The notes beneath the pieces were generated by a model, which was not told where the DNA came from, made no database searches, and saw only the letters and a list, made by a program, of their open reading frames with translations. Positions 38,267 through 48,386 of a DNA stretch of 64,000 nucleotides are shown here, one piece after another. This stretch comes from Marinobacter sp. ATCH36 (GTDB lineage: Bacteria > Pseudomonadota > Gammaproteobacteria > Pseudomonadales > Oleiphilaceae), in assembly GCF_023555055.1 (NCBI RefSeq), contig NZ_JAMJPL010000007.1:124001-188000 (forward strand), written 5' to 3'. The translations under genes and the position numbers were made by a program. The number at the start of each line of letters is the position of its first letter. Position 1 is the first letter of the stretch.

Positions 38267-39148
38267 ATGCGTATTCTGCTGTTTCTTGCTACCAACCTGG
38301 CTGTCATTCTTGTTGCCAGCTTCACCCTCAAGCTCCTGGGTGTCGACAGCTACCTCGCCCAGAATGGAATCCAGTATGGTTCGTTGCTGGCTTTTGCGGC
38401 CGTTTTCGGTTTTGCGGGTGCGATAGTCTCGCTGCTGATTTCCAAGCCGATGGCAAAATGGAGCACCAGGGCGAAGATCATTGAGTCCCCCAGAACACCC
38501 GCTGAGCGCTGGCTGGTGGATACGGTGCGGGACCTGGCCAAGAATGCCGGCATAGGTATGCCTGAGGTGGCCATCTTTCCCGCCTCCCAGTCCAACGCCT
38601 TTGCCACTGGCTGGAACAAGAACAATGCTCTGGTGGCGGTCAGCGAAGGCCTGCTGCATCGCTTCAACAAAGATGAGATCCGCGCGGTTCTGGGTCATGA
38701 AATCGGCCACGTTGCCAATGGCGACATGATCACACTGGCGCTGATTCAGGGCGTGGTGAATACCTTCGTCATATTTGCCTCCCGCGTGATCGGCTCCTTT
38801 GTAGACCGCGTGGTCTTCAAGAATGACAGCGGGCATGGAATTGGTTTTTTCGTGGTGAGTATTGCAGCGGAGATCGTACTGGGTATTCTTGCCAGTACCA
38901 TCGTGTTCTGGTTCTCCCGTCGCCGCGAGTACCGGGCTGATATCGCGGGTGCCCAACTGGCAGGCCGGGGTGCCATGATCAGCGCCCTAGCCCGGCTCAA
39001 GCAGGAAAGTGAAGTACCGGATCAGATGCCGGAAAGCCTGCAGGCGTTCGGCATCAACCGGGGGGCACGGGGCGGACTCAGCGCCCTGTTCATGACGCAT
39101 CCGCCTCTGGACAGCCGGATCGAGGCACTACACAAAGCTCAGCTTTAG
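38267..39148 (+). CDS. htpX: membrane zinc protease HtpX
   Basis: Heat-shock inner-membrane M48B metalloprotease that degrades damaged membrane proteins together with FtsH. The 293 residues have two N-terminal membrane helices (about 4-22 and 38-58), the zinc motif HEIGH (143-147) in [13 protein letters not shown], two further hydrophobic segments and the third zinc ligand in [11 protein letters not shown]. The C-terminal [14 protein letters not shown] is typical. Length and motifs are complete. Confidence 0.95.
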   Translation: MRILLFLATNLAVILVASFTLKLLGVDSYLAQNGIQYGSLLAFAAVFGFAGAIVSLLISKPMAKWSTRAKIIESPRTPAERWLVDTVRDLAKNAGIGMPEVAIFPASQSNAFATGWNKNNALVAVSEGLLHRFNKDEIRAVLGHEIGHVANGDMITLALIQGVVNTFVIFASRVIGSFVDRVVFKNDSGHGIGFFVVSIAAEIVLGILASTIVFWFSRRREYRADIAGAQLAGRGAMISALARLKQESEVPDQMPESLQAFGINRGARGGLSALFMTHPPLDSRIEALHKAQL

Positions 39149-39160
39149 CCAGACGGAGTT

Positions 39161-40315
39161 CTAGAGTTTCAGTTTGAAGCCAAGGGCCCGAAAAGTGTCC
39201 TGCATGGACTTGCTGGTGCCCTTGAGCTGAATCTTGACACTTGAAAACTCCCGCCGGACCGGATAATCCCGACGCAGCCGGTCAAACGCAGGGCCTCGCT
39301 CCTCCGCCGAAAGCGCCATTGCCAGCCGCATCCGGGCATCATCCTGGCGGGGGTCGTAACAGGATCGAATAGCAATATTTGCCGAATCCATTTCCTCAGC
39401 CGCGCTGGTGAACGACAGCTTGGCCAGTGCCGGCTCCGGTAAGAATTGCCCGGCCTTTTTGCGGGCGGGCAGGCCCATGTAACGACTGAGCCCCTGGTAA
39501 ACCATTTCGCTACCCTGCACCTTGCCTTCGAGGCTGTAACCCGCAATATGGGGCGTAGCCAGCCAGACCTTTTCCAGCAGTTCGGCGTGAATGCGCGGTT
39601 CCTGCTCCCATACATCCAGCACGACGGTAGGCGAATTGGGTTCTTCCAGGCGCGCCAGCAAGGCAGAGGTATCAATAACCTCACCCCGGCTGGTATTGAT
39701 CAGCAGCTGGTGCTCTTTCAGCATGGACAATCGCTGCTGCCCGAACATATGCAGTGTGGCGTGGTCTCCCTGTCGGATCAGAGGTGTGTGCAGGGTTACC
39801 ACATCACAGGCCATGGCCTCGTCGAGACTGACAAAATCCTGATTGTCCTCACCTTCCTGTTCGGCGCGCGGCGGATCACAACACAGGACGTCAAAACCCA
39901 GCCGGTCCAGTTTGTGGGCGAGCTCGCCACCGACATTACCGGCACCAACGATACCAACACTGAGCTTCGACCAGTCAGACACGCCGCGCCTCTCGGCGTG
40001 CAACGAGATTACCGACAGCACGTACTCAACCACACTGTTGGCATTACAACCGGGGGCCGCCGAGAACGAGATACCATTGGACGCCAGCCACTGCTGATCC
40101 ACGTGATCGGTACCAATGGTGCAGGTGCCAACGAATCGCACACTACTGCCTTCCAGCAACGCCTGATTAACCCGGGTAACCGAACGCACCAACAGGATAT
40201 CCGCATTCTGCACATCGGCGGCCGACATCGTACGGCCAGACACACGCTGAATCTCGCCGATGTCACCGAAGAAGGAATCCAGCAAGGGTATGTTTTCGTC
40301 CGCTACTATCCGCAT
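39161..40315 (-). CDS. pdxB: 4-phosphoerythronate dehydrogenase
   Basis: D-2-hydroxyacid dehydrogenase of the pyridoxal 5'-phosphate pathway. The 384 residues begin MRIVADENIPLLDSFF. They contain the NAD motif GIVGAGNVGGELAHKL, TPLIRQGDHATLHM, the catalytic region INTSRGEVIDT and ATPHIAGYSLEGK, and a C-terminal dimerisation domain. The start at 40315 gives the family N-terminus; an open frame upstream overlaps rhlB. It ends 12 bases from the convergent htpX stop and is the last gene of the epmC-rhlB-pdxB run. Confidence 0.94.
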   Translation of the reverse strand: MRIVADENIPLLDSFFGDIGEIQRVSGRTMSAADVQNADILLVRSVTRVNQALLEGSSVRFVGTCTIGTDHVDQQWLASNGISFSAAPGCNANSVVEYVLSVISLHAERRGVSDWSKLSVGIVGAGNVGGELAHKLDRLGFDVLCCDPPRAEQEGEDNQDFVSLDEAMACDVVTLHTPLIRQGDHATLHMFGQQRLSMLKEHQLLINTSRGEVIDTSALLARLEEPNSPTVVLDVWEQEPRIHAELLEKVWLATPHIAGYSLEGKVQGSEMVYQGLSRYMGLPARKKAGQFLPEPALAKLSFTSAAEEMDSANIAIRSCYDPRQDDARMRLAMALSAEERGPAFDRLRRDYPVRREFSSVKIQLKGTSKSMQDTFRALGFKLKL

Positions 40316-40334
40316 GATGCTGCTTCCCGACCCG

Positions 40335-41621
40335 TTAGTTCCTGCGTTGACGCTGGTGACCACCACGGCCGCCCTGGCTTCGGTTGCCCTGAGGCCGACG
40401 GCCACCTCGCTTGCGGGTAATCGGCGGTTTCGCGAGTGTGGTCATCAGCTCTTCATCAGGCACAGCTGTGGCGAGCTTCTGACTGATGTAGGATTCAATG
40501 GCCGGCAGCGAAAAGGCATCATCCTCACTGGCGAAACTCACAGAAACGCCGTGCTTGCCTGCACGCCCTGTGCGTCCAATCCGGTGTACGTAATCCTCGG
40601 CGTTATCCGGGAGATTATAGTTGAATACGTGGGTCACACCGTCAACGTGGATGCCACGCCCTGCCACATCGGTGGCCACCAGCACCTGGATACTGCCGTT
40701 CTTGAACTGCTCCAGGGTTTTGAGCCGTTTGTTCTGGGCAATTTCACCGGACATGAGCGCCACCTTGACGCCCTGGTTTCGCAAGTCTTCATCCAGATCA
40801 CGACACTGGTCACGCCGGTTGGCAAATACCAGGGCCTTTTCAACTTCCGGGCGTTGGAGATAGTTCACCAGCACCGGCAGCTTCTCGTCTTCACCCACCA
40901 GGTAAACGGTCTGCTTCACCCGTTCCGCCGTTTTCTGTTCCGGCTCGATTTCCACAAACTCGGCATTGCGGGTCCACATGGAGGCAAGGTTGAGCACATC
41001 CTGATTGAAGGTAGCACTGAACAGCAGTGTCTGGCGCTCTTCCTTCGGGGTACATTTGCGGATAATCCGCTTAACGTCTGGAATGAAACCCATGTCGAGC
41101 ATCCGGTCCGCCTCATCCAGAATCAGGATGTCCAGCTGGTCCAGAAAAACATCCTGGGAGCCCAGGAAATCAATCAGGCGCCCGGGTGTGGCAACCAGGA
41201 TATCGACAATCTCGTTCTGCAACTGGTCACGCTGCTTGTCGTAATTCATACCGCCGACCACAGTGACCACATTGTGCCCGGTATAGCCACACAGCTGCTC
41301 CGCATCCTTGGCTATCTGCATCGCGAGCTCCCGGGTGGGCGCCAGCGCCAGCACCCTCGGCTCGGACGCGTACCGGTCATTTTCCGGAACGGGTGTTTCC
41401 AGCATGCTCTGGATGGCGGTAATCAGGAAGGCGGCGGTTTTACCGGTACCGGTCTGCGCCTGACCAATCAGGTCCTGGCACGCCAGTGTGAACGGGAGGG
41501 TTTCTGCCTGGATCGGTGTACAATGCTCAAAACCGATATCGGTGATGGCATCGAGCACTCGCTGGTCCAGGTTCAGATCTTTGAAAAGCGTCTTGCCGGC
41601 TTCAGGTGCATCGGATGTCAT
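40335..41621 (-). CDS. rhlB: DEAD-box RNA helicase, RhlB type
   Basis: A 428-residue ATP-dependent RNA helicase. Q-motif CTPIQAETLP, motif I AQTGTGKT, Ia PTRELA, II DEAD, III SAT and VI HRIGRTGRAGKHG are all present. The N-terminal FKDLNLDQRVLDAITDIGF fits RhlB, a degradosome component, better than RhlE or SrmB. The C-terminal 25 residues are a Gly/Arg/Gln tail (RGGRRPQGNRSQGGRGGHQR, shortened) typical of RNA-binding extensions. It lies 6 bases after epmC and 19 before pdxB. Confidence 0.85.
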   Translation of the reverse strand: MTSDAPEAGKTLFKDLNLDQRVLDAITDIGFEHCTPIQAETLPFTLACQDLIGQAQTGTGKTAAFLITAIQSMLETPVPENDRYASEPRVLALAPTRELAMQIAKDAEQLCGYTGHNVVTVVGGMNYDKQRDQLQNEIVDILVATPGRLIDFLGSQDVFLDQLDILILDEADRMLDMGFIPDVKRIIRKCTPKEERQTLLFSATFNQDVLNLASMWTRNAEFVEIEPEQKTAERVKQTVYLVGEDEKLPVLVNYLQRPEVEKALVFANRRDQCRDLDEDLRNQGVKVALMSGEIAQNKRLKTLEQFKNGSIQVLVATDVAGRGIHVDGVTHVFNYNLPDNAEDYVHRIGRTGRAGKHGVSVSFASEDDAFSLPAIESYISQKLATAVPDEELMTTLAKPPITRKRGGRRPQGNRSQGGRGGHQRQRRN

Positions 41622-41627
41622 AGTGTT

Positions 41628-42206
41628 TCAGGTTACCTCGGTGTCTGTAGCGGAACATTCGGGCATCAGGCGCCTGGTCTCTTTCTTCCAGACTTCATTG
41701 AAGTCAGCCGCGGTTCCATAAAAATTTCTGAGCGTTTGCAATAACAGGCCGGCTCGGTATGGCAAACCAAGCTTCAGATAATCGTTGGCCTGAGCCGTAA
41801 CATTCCTGCGAAAGGCGTCTTCGTCCCATGCTCCATTGCCGGACAAGTTGTCGACACTGACGTGAAACCGGGTGCCAGCTGCAACGGAAAACAGCCATTC
41901 CAGAGCCTGGGGTTTTACTTCCGCTTTTTCAAAGGCCTGCTGTTGCTCCACGCTGCGGCCATCCGGGCAATACCAATAGCCGAAATCGCAGAGTGTGCGC
42001 CGGTACTCACCGGCGATACACCAATGGCTGATTTCATGCAGTGCGCTGGCATAATAGCCGCGAGCAAAAATAATCTGCGCAAAGCTGTCAGGCTCTGCTG
42101 CCGGCAGATATTCGGGTTCATCGCCGCCTCTGACCAGAACAGTCCGGTACTTTTCCCGGAACAGGCCATTAAACAGCATGATAAGATCGTCTGGATCATG
42201 TCTCAT
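41628..42206 (-). CDS. epmC: elongation factor P hydroxylase
   Basis: Hydroxylates the beta-lysyl-lysine modification of EF-P. The 192-residue protein has the motif ALHEISHWCIAGEYRR (His57, Glu58, His61 metal site), FARGYYASALHE and DFGYWYCPDGRS, matching the EpmC (YfcM) family. I chose the ATG at 42206 (MRHDPDDLIMLFNGLF); the frame stays open 121 codons further but runs antisense into dsbD. No epmA or epmB is visible in the window. Confidence 0.88.
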   Translation of the reverse strand: MRHDPDDLIMLFNGLFREKYRTVLVRGGDEPEYLPAAEPDSFAQIIFARGYYASALHEISHWCIAGEYRRTLCDFGYWYCPDGRSVEQQQAFEKAEVKPQALEWLFSVAAGTRFHVSVDNLSGNGAWDEDAFRRNVTAQANDYLKLGLPYRAGLLLQTLRNFYGTAADFNEVWKKETRRLMPECSATDTEVT

Positions 42207-42357
42207 GGGACGGGTATTGTGCGACTTTAGAACGCTCAATACCAGTGGGAACTTTTGCCAGGCAACTGTGTCCACAGCAACCTGAAACGACGCGGCCTGA
42301 GCCTTCCAGGATTTCGCGCTGGACAAACCCGGATCCACCAACGGTACTCTATCGACT

Positions 42358-44211
42358 ATGACCGGCAGCAAAACCACCTCACGCAGTATTGCCCCGATCA
42401 GGGTTCTGAGCGGCTTATTTCTGTTTCTGGCATTGTCCGTTTTCTCCGCAGTTACCTCCGGTGCCGGCAACTCCCTGTTCGGTGGCGGCAACGATTTCCT
42501 CCCCGTTGATGAAGCGCTGCCCTTCAATTTTACCGCAGATAGCGACGCCGTTTTACTGTCCTGGGACATCGCACCCGAGCATTACCTTTATCAGGGGCGT
42601 ATCAACGTCACCAGTAATGATGAAGATGTGGAGCTGGGTGAACCGGAATTCTCCTACACCGGTATCGACACGGAAGATGAATTCTTTGGCAAAGTCACTG
42701 TGTTCTATGATCCGGTCGAGGCCAGGGTGCCGGTAAAGCTTCCCGAGGGCGCCCGGGAAGCCGAGTTACAGGTGACCTACCAGGGCTGTGCAAAGGCGGG
42801 GCTCTGTTATCCACCCCAGACACGGGACGTGCTCTATTACGCCAGTGCGGACGATGGCCCGGAGTCACCAGCAGACACCACCACCGCAACGGGCCTGGCG
42901 GGTTTTCTCGCGAATCAGTCTACCCTGGTCATAGCCGGCCTTTTCCTGCTGCTTGGCCTGGGGCTGACGTTCACTCCTTGCGTACTCCCAATGGTGCCGA
43001 TCATCTCGTCCCTGGTTTCATCGCGCAACACCAGTACAACCGGGCATGCCCTCTTGCTTTCAGGCAGTTATGTACTCGGGATGGCCCTGACCTATGCTGC
43101 AGCCGGTGTCATAACCGGTATGCTCGGAGCCAGTTTCAACCTGCAGGCCCACCTACAGTCGCCCTGGGTACTGGGCGTTTTCGCGGCGCTCTTCGTGCTG
43201 TTTGCGCTGTCTATGTTCAATCTGTTTGAAATCCAGTTGCCGAGGTTTATTCGCGAGCCCCTTAACAACGCCAGCCATCGCCTTACCGGCACCCGTGTCG
43301 CCAGTGTGTTTGGCATTGGAGCGCTCTCGGCCCTTATTGTTTCTCCCTGCGTTTCTGCACCGCTGGCCGGCAGCCTGCTGTACATAAGTACGACCCAGGA
43401 CGCAGTCATCGGTGGTGTTGCCCTGTTTGCCCTCGGACTGGGCATGGGCATCCCCTTGATGCTGGTGGCCGTAGGTGGTCGCAAACTACTGCCGTCGACC
43501 GGCCCCTGGATGAATGTTGTCAAGGCCTTCTACGGTGTCATGCTGTTGGCGGTTGCTATCTGGCTGGTGGAAAGAATGGTACCGGGGTGGCTGGCACTGA
43601 CCCTGTGGGGGCTGCTGGTAGCCATTACAGGCGTGCAACTGGGGGCGTTTGATGCCGCGAAGGCTGGCTGGGAACGTACGCGCAAGGGCATGGGGCTGGT
43701 TATGTTTGCCTATGGTATTGCGCTGCTCGCCGGGGCCGTTTCCGGCGCCAATGACCCCCTCAAGCCCCTGGCCGCCTTCACAGCTTCCAGTCAGCCTGCA
43801 TCTGGAGGCTCATCAGCCGGGGCGGCAACCACCCATGCCGATTTTGTCCGGCTGGAATCTCCCGCAGACATTCGCGACGAGCTGAGACAGGCAAGCCTTG
43901 ACGGCACACCGGTCATGCTCGACTTTTACGCCGACTGGTGCATTTCCTGCAAGGTTATGGAGCGCAATGTCTTCAGCGACACCGCGGTTATCCAGGCGCT
44001 GGTGCCCTACAAACTCCTGCAACTGGACATGACTGATAACACGCCGGAACAGCAGGCCCTGCTGGATGAGCTTGGCCTGTTCGGACCACCGGCGATCCTC
44101 TTTTACAGCGGCACTGGCGAAGAGATGGGAACAGCCCGCATCCTGGGCGAGATGGACCGCGATCAGTTTCTTGGCCATCTCGACACGCTGGGTAGTTCTG
44201 GCGAATCCTGA
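42358..44211 (+). CDS. dsbD: thiol:disulfide interchange protein DsbD
   Basis: Carries electrons from cytoplasmic thioredoxin to periplasmic DsbC/DsbG and cytochrome maturation. The 617 residues comprise a signal peptide (cleaved near residue 36), an N-terminal alpha domain with Cys pair in QGCAKAGLCYPP, an eight-helix beta domain with TPCVLPMVP and SPCVSAPLAG, and a C-terminal thioredoxin-like gamma domain with DWCISCKVME. All three redox pairs are present. The gene is divergent from epmC, and TusA is encoded convergently. Confidence 0.96.
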   Translation: MTGSKTTSRSIAPIRVLSGLFLFLALSVFSAVTSGAGNSLFGGGNDFLPVDEALPFNFTADSDAVLLSWDIAPEHYLYQGRINVTSNDEDVELGEPEFSYTGIDTEDEFFGKVTVFYDPVEARVPVKLPEGAREAELQVTYQGCAKAGLCYPPQTRDVLYYASADDGPESPADTTTATGLAGFLANQSTLVIAGLFLLLGLGLTFTPCVLPMVPIISSLVSSRNTSTTGHALLLSGSYVLGMALTYAAAGVITGMLGASFNLQAHLQSPWVLGVFAALFVLFALSMFNLFEIQLPRFIREPLNNASHRLTGTRVASVFGIGALSALIVSPCVSAPLAGSLLYISTTQDAVIGGVALFALGLGMGIPLMLVAVGGRKLLPSTGPWMNVVKAFYGVMLLAVAIWLVERMVPGWLALTLWGLLVAITGVQLGAFDAAKAGWERTRKGMGLVMFAYGIALLAGAVSGANDPLKPLAAFTASSQPASGGSSAGAATTHADFVRLESPADIRDELRQASLDGTPVMLDFYADWCISCKVMERNVFSDTAVIQALVPYKLLQLDMTDNTPEQQALLDELGLFGPPAILFYSGTGEEMGTARILGEMDRDQFLGHLDTLGSSGES

Positions 44212-44220
44212 CGTGTCTGA

Positions 44221-44460
44221 TCAGAGCCCACGGCGTATAAAGAACACGAATTCCGTCCCTTCTTCCCCGGTGTATATCAGTTCATGATCGAGAAATTGAC
44301 AGAACCGCGGAATGTCGCGGGTTGTGGAGGGGTCCGTTGCAACCACTTTCAATACCGCTCCGGGGCTGATCTCAACAATCCGGTTGTGCAACATCATGAC
44401 CGGTTCAGGGCAAAACAGCCCCCGGGCATCCAGCTCTGCATCAAAATCTGGCGCTCCCAA
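44221..44460 (-). CDS. tusA: TusA/SirA family sulfurtransferase
   Basis: A 79-residue protein with the TusA motif [13 protein letters not shown], in which the CPxP Cys carries persulfide sulfur from IscS toward tRNA 2-thiolation. The start is a TTG placed 7 bases after a perfect AGGAGG and gives the family length (81 residues in E. coli); no ATG or GTG lies closer. The sulfur relay would end at MnmA, encoded at 25.6 kb, and possibly TtcA at 55.7 kb. It is divergent from the monooxygenase-like gene. Confidence 0.9.
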   Translation of the reverse strand: MGAPDFDAELDARGLFCPEPVMMLHNRIVEISPGAVLKVVATDPSTTRDIPRFCQFLDHELIYTGEEGTEFVFFIRRGL

Positions 44461-44467
44461 CGTCTGT

Positions 44468-44473
44468 CCTCCT
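44468..44473 (-). promoter_or_regulatory. Shine-Dalgarno AGGAGG that fixes the tusA TTG start
   Basis: A perfect AGGAGG on the minus strand lies 7 bases before TTG 44458-44460. The longer open frame beyond it gives no family-like N-terminus, so this site decides the start. Confidence 0.75.
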
Positions 44474-44547
44474 GAAATTCCAGCTGAAATTTGAAAAATA
44501 CGTGCTAAATTATTGTTTATAGTTGCCAAAACAATACGAGGTAAACA

Positions 44548-44838
44548 ATGATCCGGGTGCTGATTGAACGCCATATTGCCGAATCACTTGAATCCGCTTA
44601 CGAGGAGAGATCCCGCAAAGTTCTTCAGAATGCCGTGAGCGCTCCTGGCTTTGTATCCGGTGAAACCCTCGTGGATGCTCACGACGCAAACCATCGGTTC
44701 ACCCTTGCCAACTGGCGCTCGGAAGCGGACTGGCAGCGCTGGTTACAGTCCGAAGAGCGCCGCGAACTGATGGCGGAGCTGATACCGATGATGGACCGCG
44801 AGGAAGTTATCACGGTACTTAAGCATAGCAACAACTAG
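44548..44838 (+). CDS. antibiotic biosynthesis monooxygenase (ABM) domain protein
   Basis: A 96-residue dimeric ferredoxin-like-fold protein. The pattern [21 protein letters not shown], then [15 protein letters not shown] and [24 protein letters not shown] (shortened) matches ABM-domain proteins, which include heme-degrading and quinone-modifying oxygenases as well as proteins of unknown role. The reaction is not readable. The ATG follows GAGG. It is convergent with rlmM, leaving one base between the stops. Confidence 0.82.
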   Translation: MIRVLIERHIAESLESAYEERSRKVLQNAVSAPGFVSGETLVDAHDANHRFTLANWRSEADWQRWLQSEERRELMAELIPMMDREEVITVLKHSNN

Positions 44839-44839
44839 C

Positions 44840-45916
44840 TCAGTCGAGACGCTCGATAAAGCAGGTAATCTCCTCCCGGTCATGATAGAGGTGGCGGGCC
44901 CTGATACGGAAGTTCATTTCACTCTGGCCCAGCCCCTGCTCCAGGATATCCCGGCAAATCAACCACTCGTCGTACCGTTTTTTCATCGGAAGTTTAAGAT
45001 TGAACACCGTGTAACGACACAGCTTTTGACTCAGCCAGTCCACTGCCAGTGCTGCGGTGCGTCGGGGGTGGTCAACGATATCGCATACCATCCAGTCCAC
45101 GCTCCGCCTGGGCCGCCACTGGTATCCATCGGCCTCAGTGTGTTCAACATGTCCCGACGCCATCAGTTCGGCATTCATCGGCCCGTTATCAACTGCGGTT
45201 ACCATCATGCCCTGCCGGACCAGTTGCCATGTCCAGCCACCCGGGGCCGCACCGAGATCCACGGCCTGCTTCCCGCCACCCAGGTAGTCAAGCTCTCGTT
45301 CCGGAGGCAGAAATACCTTCCAGGCCTCTTCCAGCTTCAGAGCCGAGCGACTGGGAGCCGAGGCCGGCAGGCGCAAACGTGGAATCCCGCTGACAAAGCG
45401 GGCCCGGTTGCCAGCCATACTGACGCCAGCAATAACCCGGTCAAATCCGAGAAGCAGCAACTCCAGACGGGCCGGCGATTCTGACTTGTGATCAGGCTGC
45501 AGTAGCCCTGCCCCTCTCAGGCCTTTGGATAGCGGCGACACCCATTTGCGCGCAAAATTGCCGAGGTCCGGGTCGCTGTTGTTTTCCGGTAAACGAATTT
45601 CCACCCTCGCACAGGGCGGAGATTCCGCATCCAACGATTTCAGCCCATCAATAACCGCGCCCACGCGGTCCGCTGGTGGCAGGGCCACCTCCGCCAGAAC
45701 GACAAACCAGTCCCTGATAAACACCAGTGTGTGGATGGAGATTCGGGCCAGCAAGGTATCCGCCAAGGCGGGACCGGGGAGGTTGAAGATCACGAAGCCC
45801 CGGGCATTCCCGGGCTCGAAGAAGCCGTATACACCCTGTGCCGCGGCGGTATCAGTAAGCTCCCTGCCTGCTTCCGTTTCGAAGCCTGGCCGGCAAAAGG
45901 CTATCAGTTGTTCCAT
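44840..45916 (-). CDS. rlmM: 23S rRNA (cytidine-2'-O)-methyltransferase RlmM
   Basis: SAM-dependent enzyme methylating C2498 of 23S rRNA. The 358 residues have an N-terminal THUMP-like domain (start QLIAFCRPGFETEAGREL) and a C-terminal Rossmann methyltransferase with DLGAAPGGWTWQLVRQG (SAM site), VDWMVCDIVDHPRRTA and the catalytic Lys region FNLKLPMKKRYDE. The K-D-K-type catalytic set fits RlmM. It stands alone between two convergent or spaced genes. Confidence 0.93.
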   Translation of the reverse strand: MEQLIAFCRPGFETEAGRELTDTAAAQGVYGFFEPGNARGFVIFNLPGPALADTLLARISIHTLVFIRDWFVVLAEVALPPADRVGAVIDGLKSLDAESPPCARVEIRLPENNSDPDLGNFARKWVSPLSKGLRGAGLLQPDHKSESPARLELLLLGFDRVIAGVSMAGNRARFVSGIPRLRLPASAPSRSALKLEEAWKVFLPPERELDYLGGGKQAVDLGAAPGGWTWQLVRQGMMVTAVDNGPMNAELMASGHVEHTEADGYQWRPRRSVDWMVCDIVDHPRRTAALAVDWLSQKLCRYTVFNLKLPMKKRYDEWLICRDILEQGLGQSEMNFRIRARHLYHDREEITCFIERLD

Positions 45917-46054
45917 TCGTCACCTGAATCGAGTTCGCAATTGATTACACTCATACTCTCTCTGTTGGCAGGAATACCATTAATGCCGCTGAATCTGTTA
46001 CCTGAATTGTGCGCAGAGTCCCGGAGGAGCAGTCCGCACCGGAGTTATCCTGAG

Positions 46055-46717
46055 CTATTCCCACTGGTGAATGAAGGCCGCTGCCACGCTTGCGGCCTGA
46101 CTGATCATCTCGTCATGGGTTTCGGGTTGCCGGGCAAGCGGCCGGTAATCATGGTCACCACCGTCAAGCCATGAGACACATACATTGTCGGCTGAGCCCA
46201 GGCGTTGCGCCTCTACTTCCTGCTTTTTTCCGAAAGGGTCGCGGGTACCCTGAATAATCTTGACTGGGCGCTGAAGGTCCTGGAAATGAGATGTGCGCCA
46301 ACGCTCCGGTTTACCCGGGGGATGAAAAGGGTATCCGAAACAGACGGCACCGCAAATCGCGGACTGAGTACCCATCTGCGCGACCACATGGCTGGCCATT
46401 CTGCCGCCCATGGATTTACCACCAATAAAGAAGCGGCCACCTTCAACGGTTTCAGCCAAACAGGCGGAAATTGCCTCGCGAAAATGGTCCAACAACACTG
46501 GCTGCCGGTCCGGGGGCCTTTTACGCCCATCCTGTCGACGCTTTTTCATGTAAGCAAATTCGAACCGCACTGTTGCAACCCCCTCTTCAGAGAGCGCCGA
46601 AGCCAGTTTCTCCATAAAGGCAGAATCTGCTGGCGCTCCGGCCCCATGTGCCAGCATCAACCTGGGTGCGTGGGGAGCGTTCACCGGTTCAGACTTAAAA
46701 AATGTAACAGGATTCAC
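46055..46717 (-). CDS. alpha/beta hydrolase (KANL3/Tex30-like)
   Basis: A 220-residue protein with an early oxyanion segment LMLAHGAGAPADSAFM, the nucleophile elbow GGKSMGGRMAS and a late His in DGGDHDY. This is the KANL3/Tex30-type alpha/beta hydrolase pattern; members lack a firmly known substrate. The start is GTG (MNPVTFFKSEP). It is followed downstream by 138 non-coding bases before rlmM and lies upstream of ccoN on the opposite strand. Confidence 0.85.
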   Translation of the reverse strand: MNPVTFFKSEPVNAPHAPRLMLAHGAGAPADSAFMEKLASALSEEGVATVRFEFAYMKKRRQDGRKRPPDRQPVLLDHFREAISACLAETVEGGRFFIGGKSMGGRMASHVVAQMGTQSAICGAVCFGYPFHPPGKPERWRTSHFQDLQRPVKIIQGTRDPFGKKQEVEAQRLGSADNVCVSWLDGGDHDYRPLARQPETHDEMISQAASVAAAFIHQWE

Positions 46718-46857
46718 TACTTCTCCAGATCGTGACTATGATTAGCGACAGAGGCGATGATATATCCATAGGTTTCCGGGCTGCTAAGTTGCATTCTGGA
46801 ATACTTTAATATATTCGCCATGTTACTGATTTAGACGAATTTGACAGGGCTGTCGAG

Positions 46858-46871
46858 TTGATCTGTGTCAT
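46858..46871 (+). promoter_or_regulatory. possible Anr/FNR-like half-consensus site upstream of ccoN
   Basis: TTGAT-N4-GTCAT matches 8 of 10 positions of the TTGAT-N4-ATCAA consensus, 70 bases before the ccoN ATG. The left half is perfect, the right half is poor. Oxygen-responsive control is expected for cbb3 oxidase but this site is only a candidate. Confidence 0.3.
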
Positions 46872-46940
46872 TGCAAACAGCTAATGCTTTCTCCATACTT
46901 GCGCCCGCATCTTTCCCACTCTAAACCCATTGGTAAGGCT

Positions 46941-48371
46941 ATGAGCACAGTAAATCCAAACCTGACATACAACTACAAGGTGGTAAGGCAGTTTGCCATC
47001 ATGACAGTGGTATGGGGGATTGTCGGTATGGCCCTGGGCGTGCTGATTGCAGCACAACTGGTCTGGCCCGCCCTCAACCTTGACCTGCCCTGGACACATT
47101 TCGGCCGTTTACGGCCGCTGCATACCAACGCCGTCATCTTCGGCTTTGGCGGAAGCGCCTTATTCGCAACAGCCTACTACGTGGTGCAGCGCACCTGTCA
47201 GGCCCGGCTGTTTTCAGACGCACTTGCGGCATTCACCTTCTGGGGCTGGCAGGCCGTCATCGTGGCAGCCGCTATTACCCTGCCAATGGGGTTAACTACG
47301 TCCAAGGAATACGCCGAACTCGAGTGGCCCATCGACATAGCCATCACCCTGGTGTGGGTTGCCTATGCGCTGGTGTTCTTCGGCACGATCATGAAGCGCA
47401 GCACCCCTCACATTTATGTGGCCAACTGGTTTTATGGGGCGTTCATTATTACCGTTGCCGTACTCCACATCGGTAACAGTATGGCGCTGCCGGCAACGGC
47501 GTTCAAATCCTACTCGGCATACGCCGGTGTGACTGATGCCATGATTCAATGGTGGTACGGTCACAACGCCGTTGGCTTCTTCCTGACCGCGGGCTTCCTG
47601 GGCATGATGTACTATTTTGTGCCTAAACAGGCCAACCGTCCGGTTTATTCCTACCGCCTGTCAATCGTGCACTTCTGGGCACTGATTGCCACCTATGTAT
47701 GGGCCGGTGGCCACCACCTGCACTATTCCGCACTGCCGGACTGGGCCCAGACTGCGGGCATGGTCATGTCCCTGATTCTGCTTGCACCTTCCTGGGGCGG
47801 CATGATCAACGGCATGATGACTCTGTCGGGAGCTTGGCACAAACTGCGTACTGACCCGATTCTGCGCTTCCTGGTCGTATCCCTGTCGTTCTACGGCATG
47901 TCTACCTTCGAAGGGCCGATGATGTCCATCAAGACAGTGAACGCACTGTCACACAATACTGACTGGACCATTGGTCATGTTCACTCCGGTGCCCTTGGCT
48001 GGGTTGCCATGATCAGTATCGGTGCGGTCTATCACCTGATTCCCAAGCTTTGGGGCCTGCAGGCCATGTACAGCACCGCCATGATCAATGTGCACTTTTG
48101 GCTGGCAACGGTTGGTACCGTCCTTTATATCGTCGCAATGTGGGTGAACGGCATCATGCAGGGCCTGATGTGGCGCGCTGTCAACGAGGACGGCACCCTG
48201 ACCTACAGCTTTGTTGAATCACTCGAAGCGTCCTACCCAGGCTATTTTGTGCGGTTCCTTGGCGGCGTGATTTTCCTGACCGGTATGCTGATCATGGCAT
48301 ACAACGTTTACATGACCGTGCGTCAGAAAGAAGCCGTTGCTCAAGACAACACAGCAGCGCAAGCGGCGTAA
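46941..48371 (+). CDS. ccoN: cbb3-type cytochrome c oxidase subunit I
   Basis: Catalytic heme-copper subunit, 476 residues with about 12 membrane helices. Heme and copper ligands are in [44 protein letters not shown] and [13 protein letters not shown]. It reduces oxygen at high affinity and pumps protons. The start at 46941 ([18 protein letters not shown]) has AAGG upstream and gives the family N-terminus; the open frame extends 19 codons further. It leads the ccoNOQP operon. Confidence 0.97.
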   Translation: MSTVNPNLTYNYKVVRQFAIMTVVWGIVGMALGVLIAAQLVWPALNLDLPWTHFGRLRPLHTNAVIFGFGGSALFATAYYVVQRTCQARLFSDALAAFTFWGWQAVIVAAAITLPMGLTTSKEYAELEWPIDIAITLVWVAYALVFFGTIMKRSTPHIYVANWFYGAFIITVAVLHIGNSMALPATAFKSYSAYAGVTDAMIQWWYGHNAVGFFLTAGFLGMMYYFVPKQANRPVYSYRLSIVHFWALIATYVWAGGHHLHYSALPDWAQTAGMVMSLILLAPSWGGMINGMMTLSGAWHKLRTDPILRFLVVSLSFYGMSTFEGPMMSIKTVNALSHNTDWTIGHVHSGALGWVAMISIGAVYHLIPKLWGLQAMYSTAMINVHFWLATVGTVLYIVAMWVNGIMQGLMWRAVNEDGTLTYSFVESLEASYPGYFVRFLGGVIFLTGMLIMAYNVYMTVRQKEAVAQDNTAAQAA

Positions 48372-48386
48372 CGGGAGACATTACTG

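Noticed and set aside
40260..41744. 494-codon open frame antisense to rhlB
   Set aside because: Shadow of a clear DEAD-box helicase; no recognisable domain.
42207..42569. 121-codon N-terminal extension of epmC
   Set aside because: It runs antisense through the dsbD signal peptide; the family N-terminus starts at 42206.
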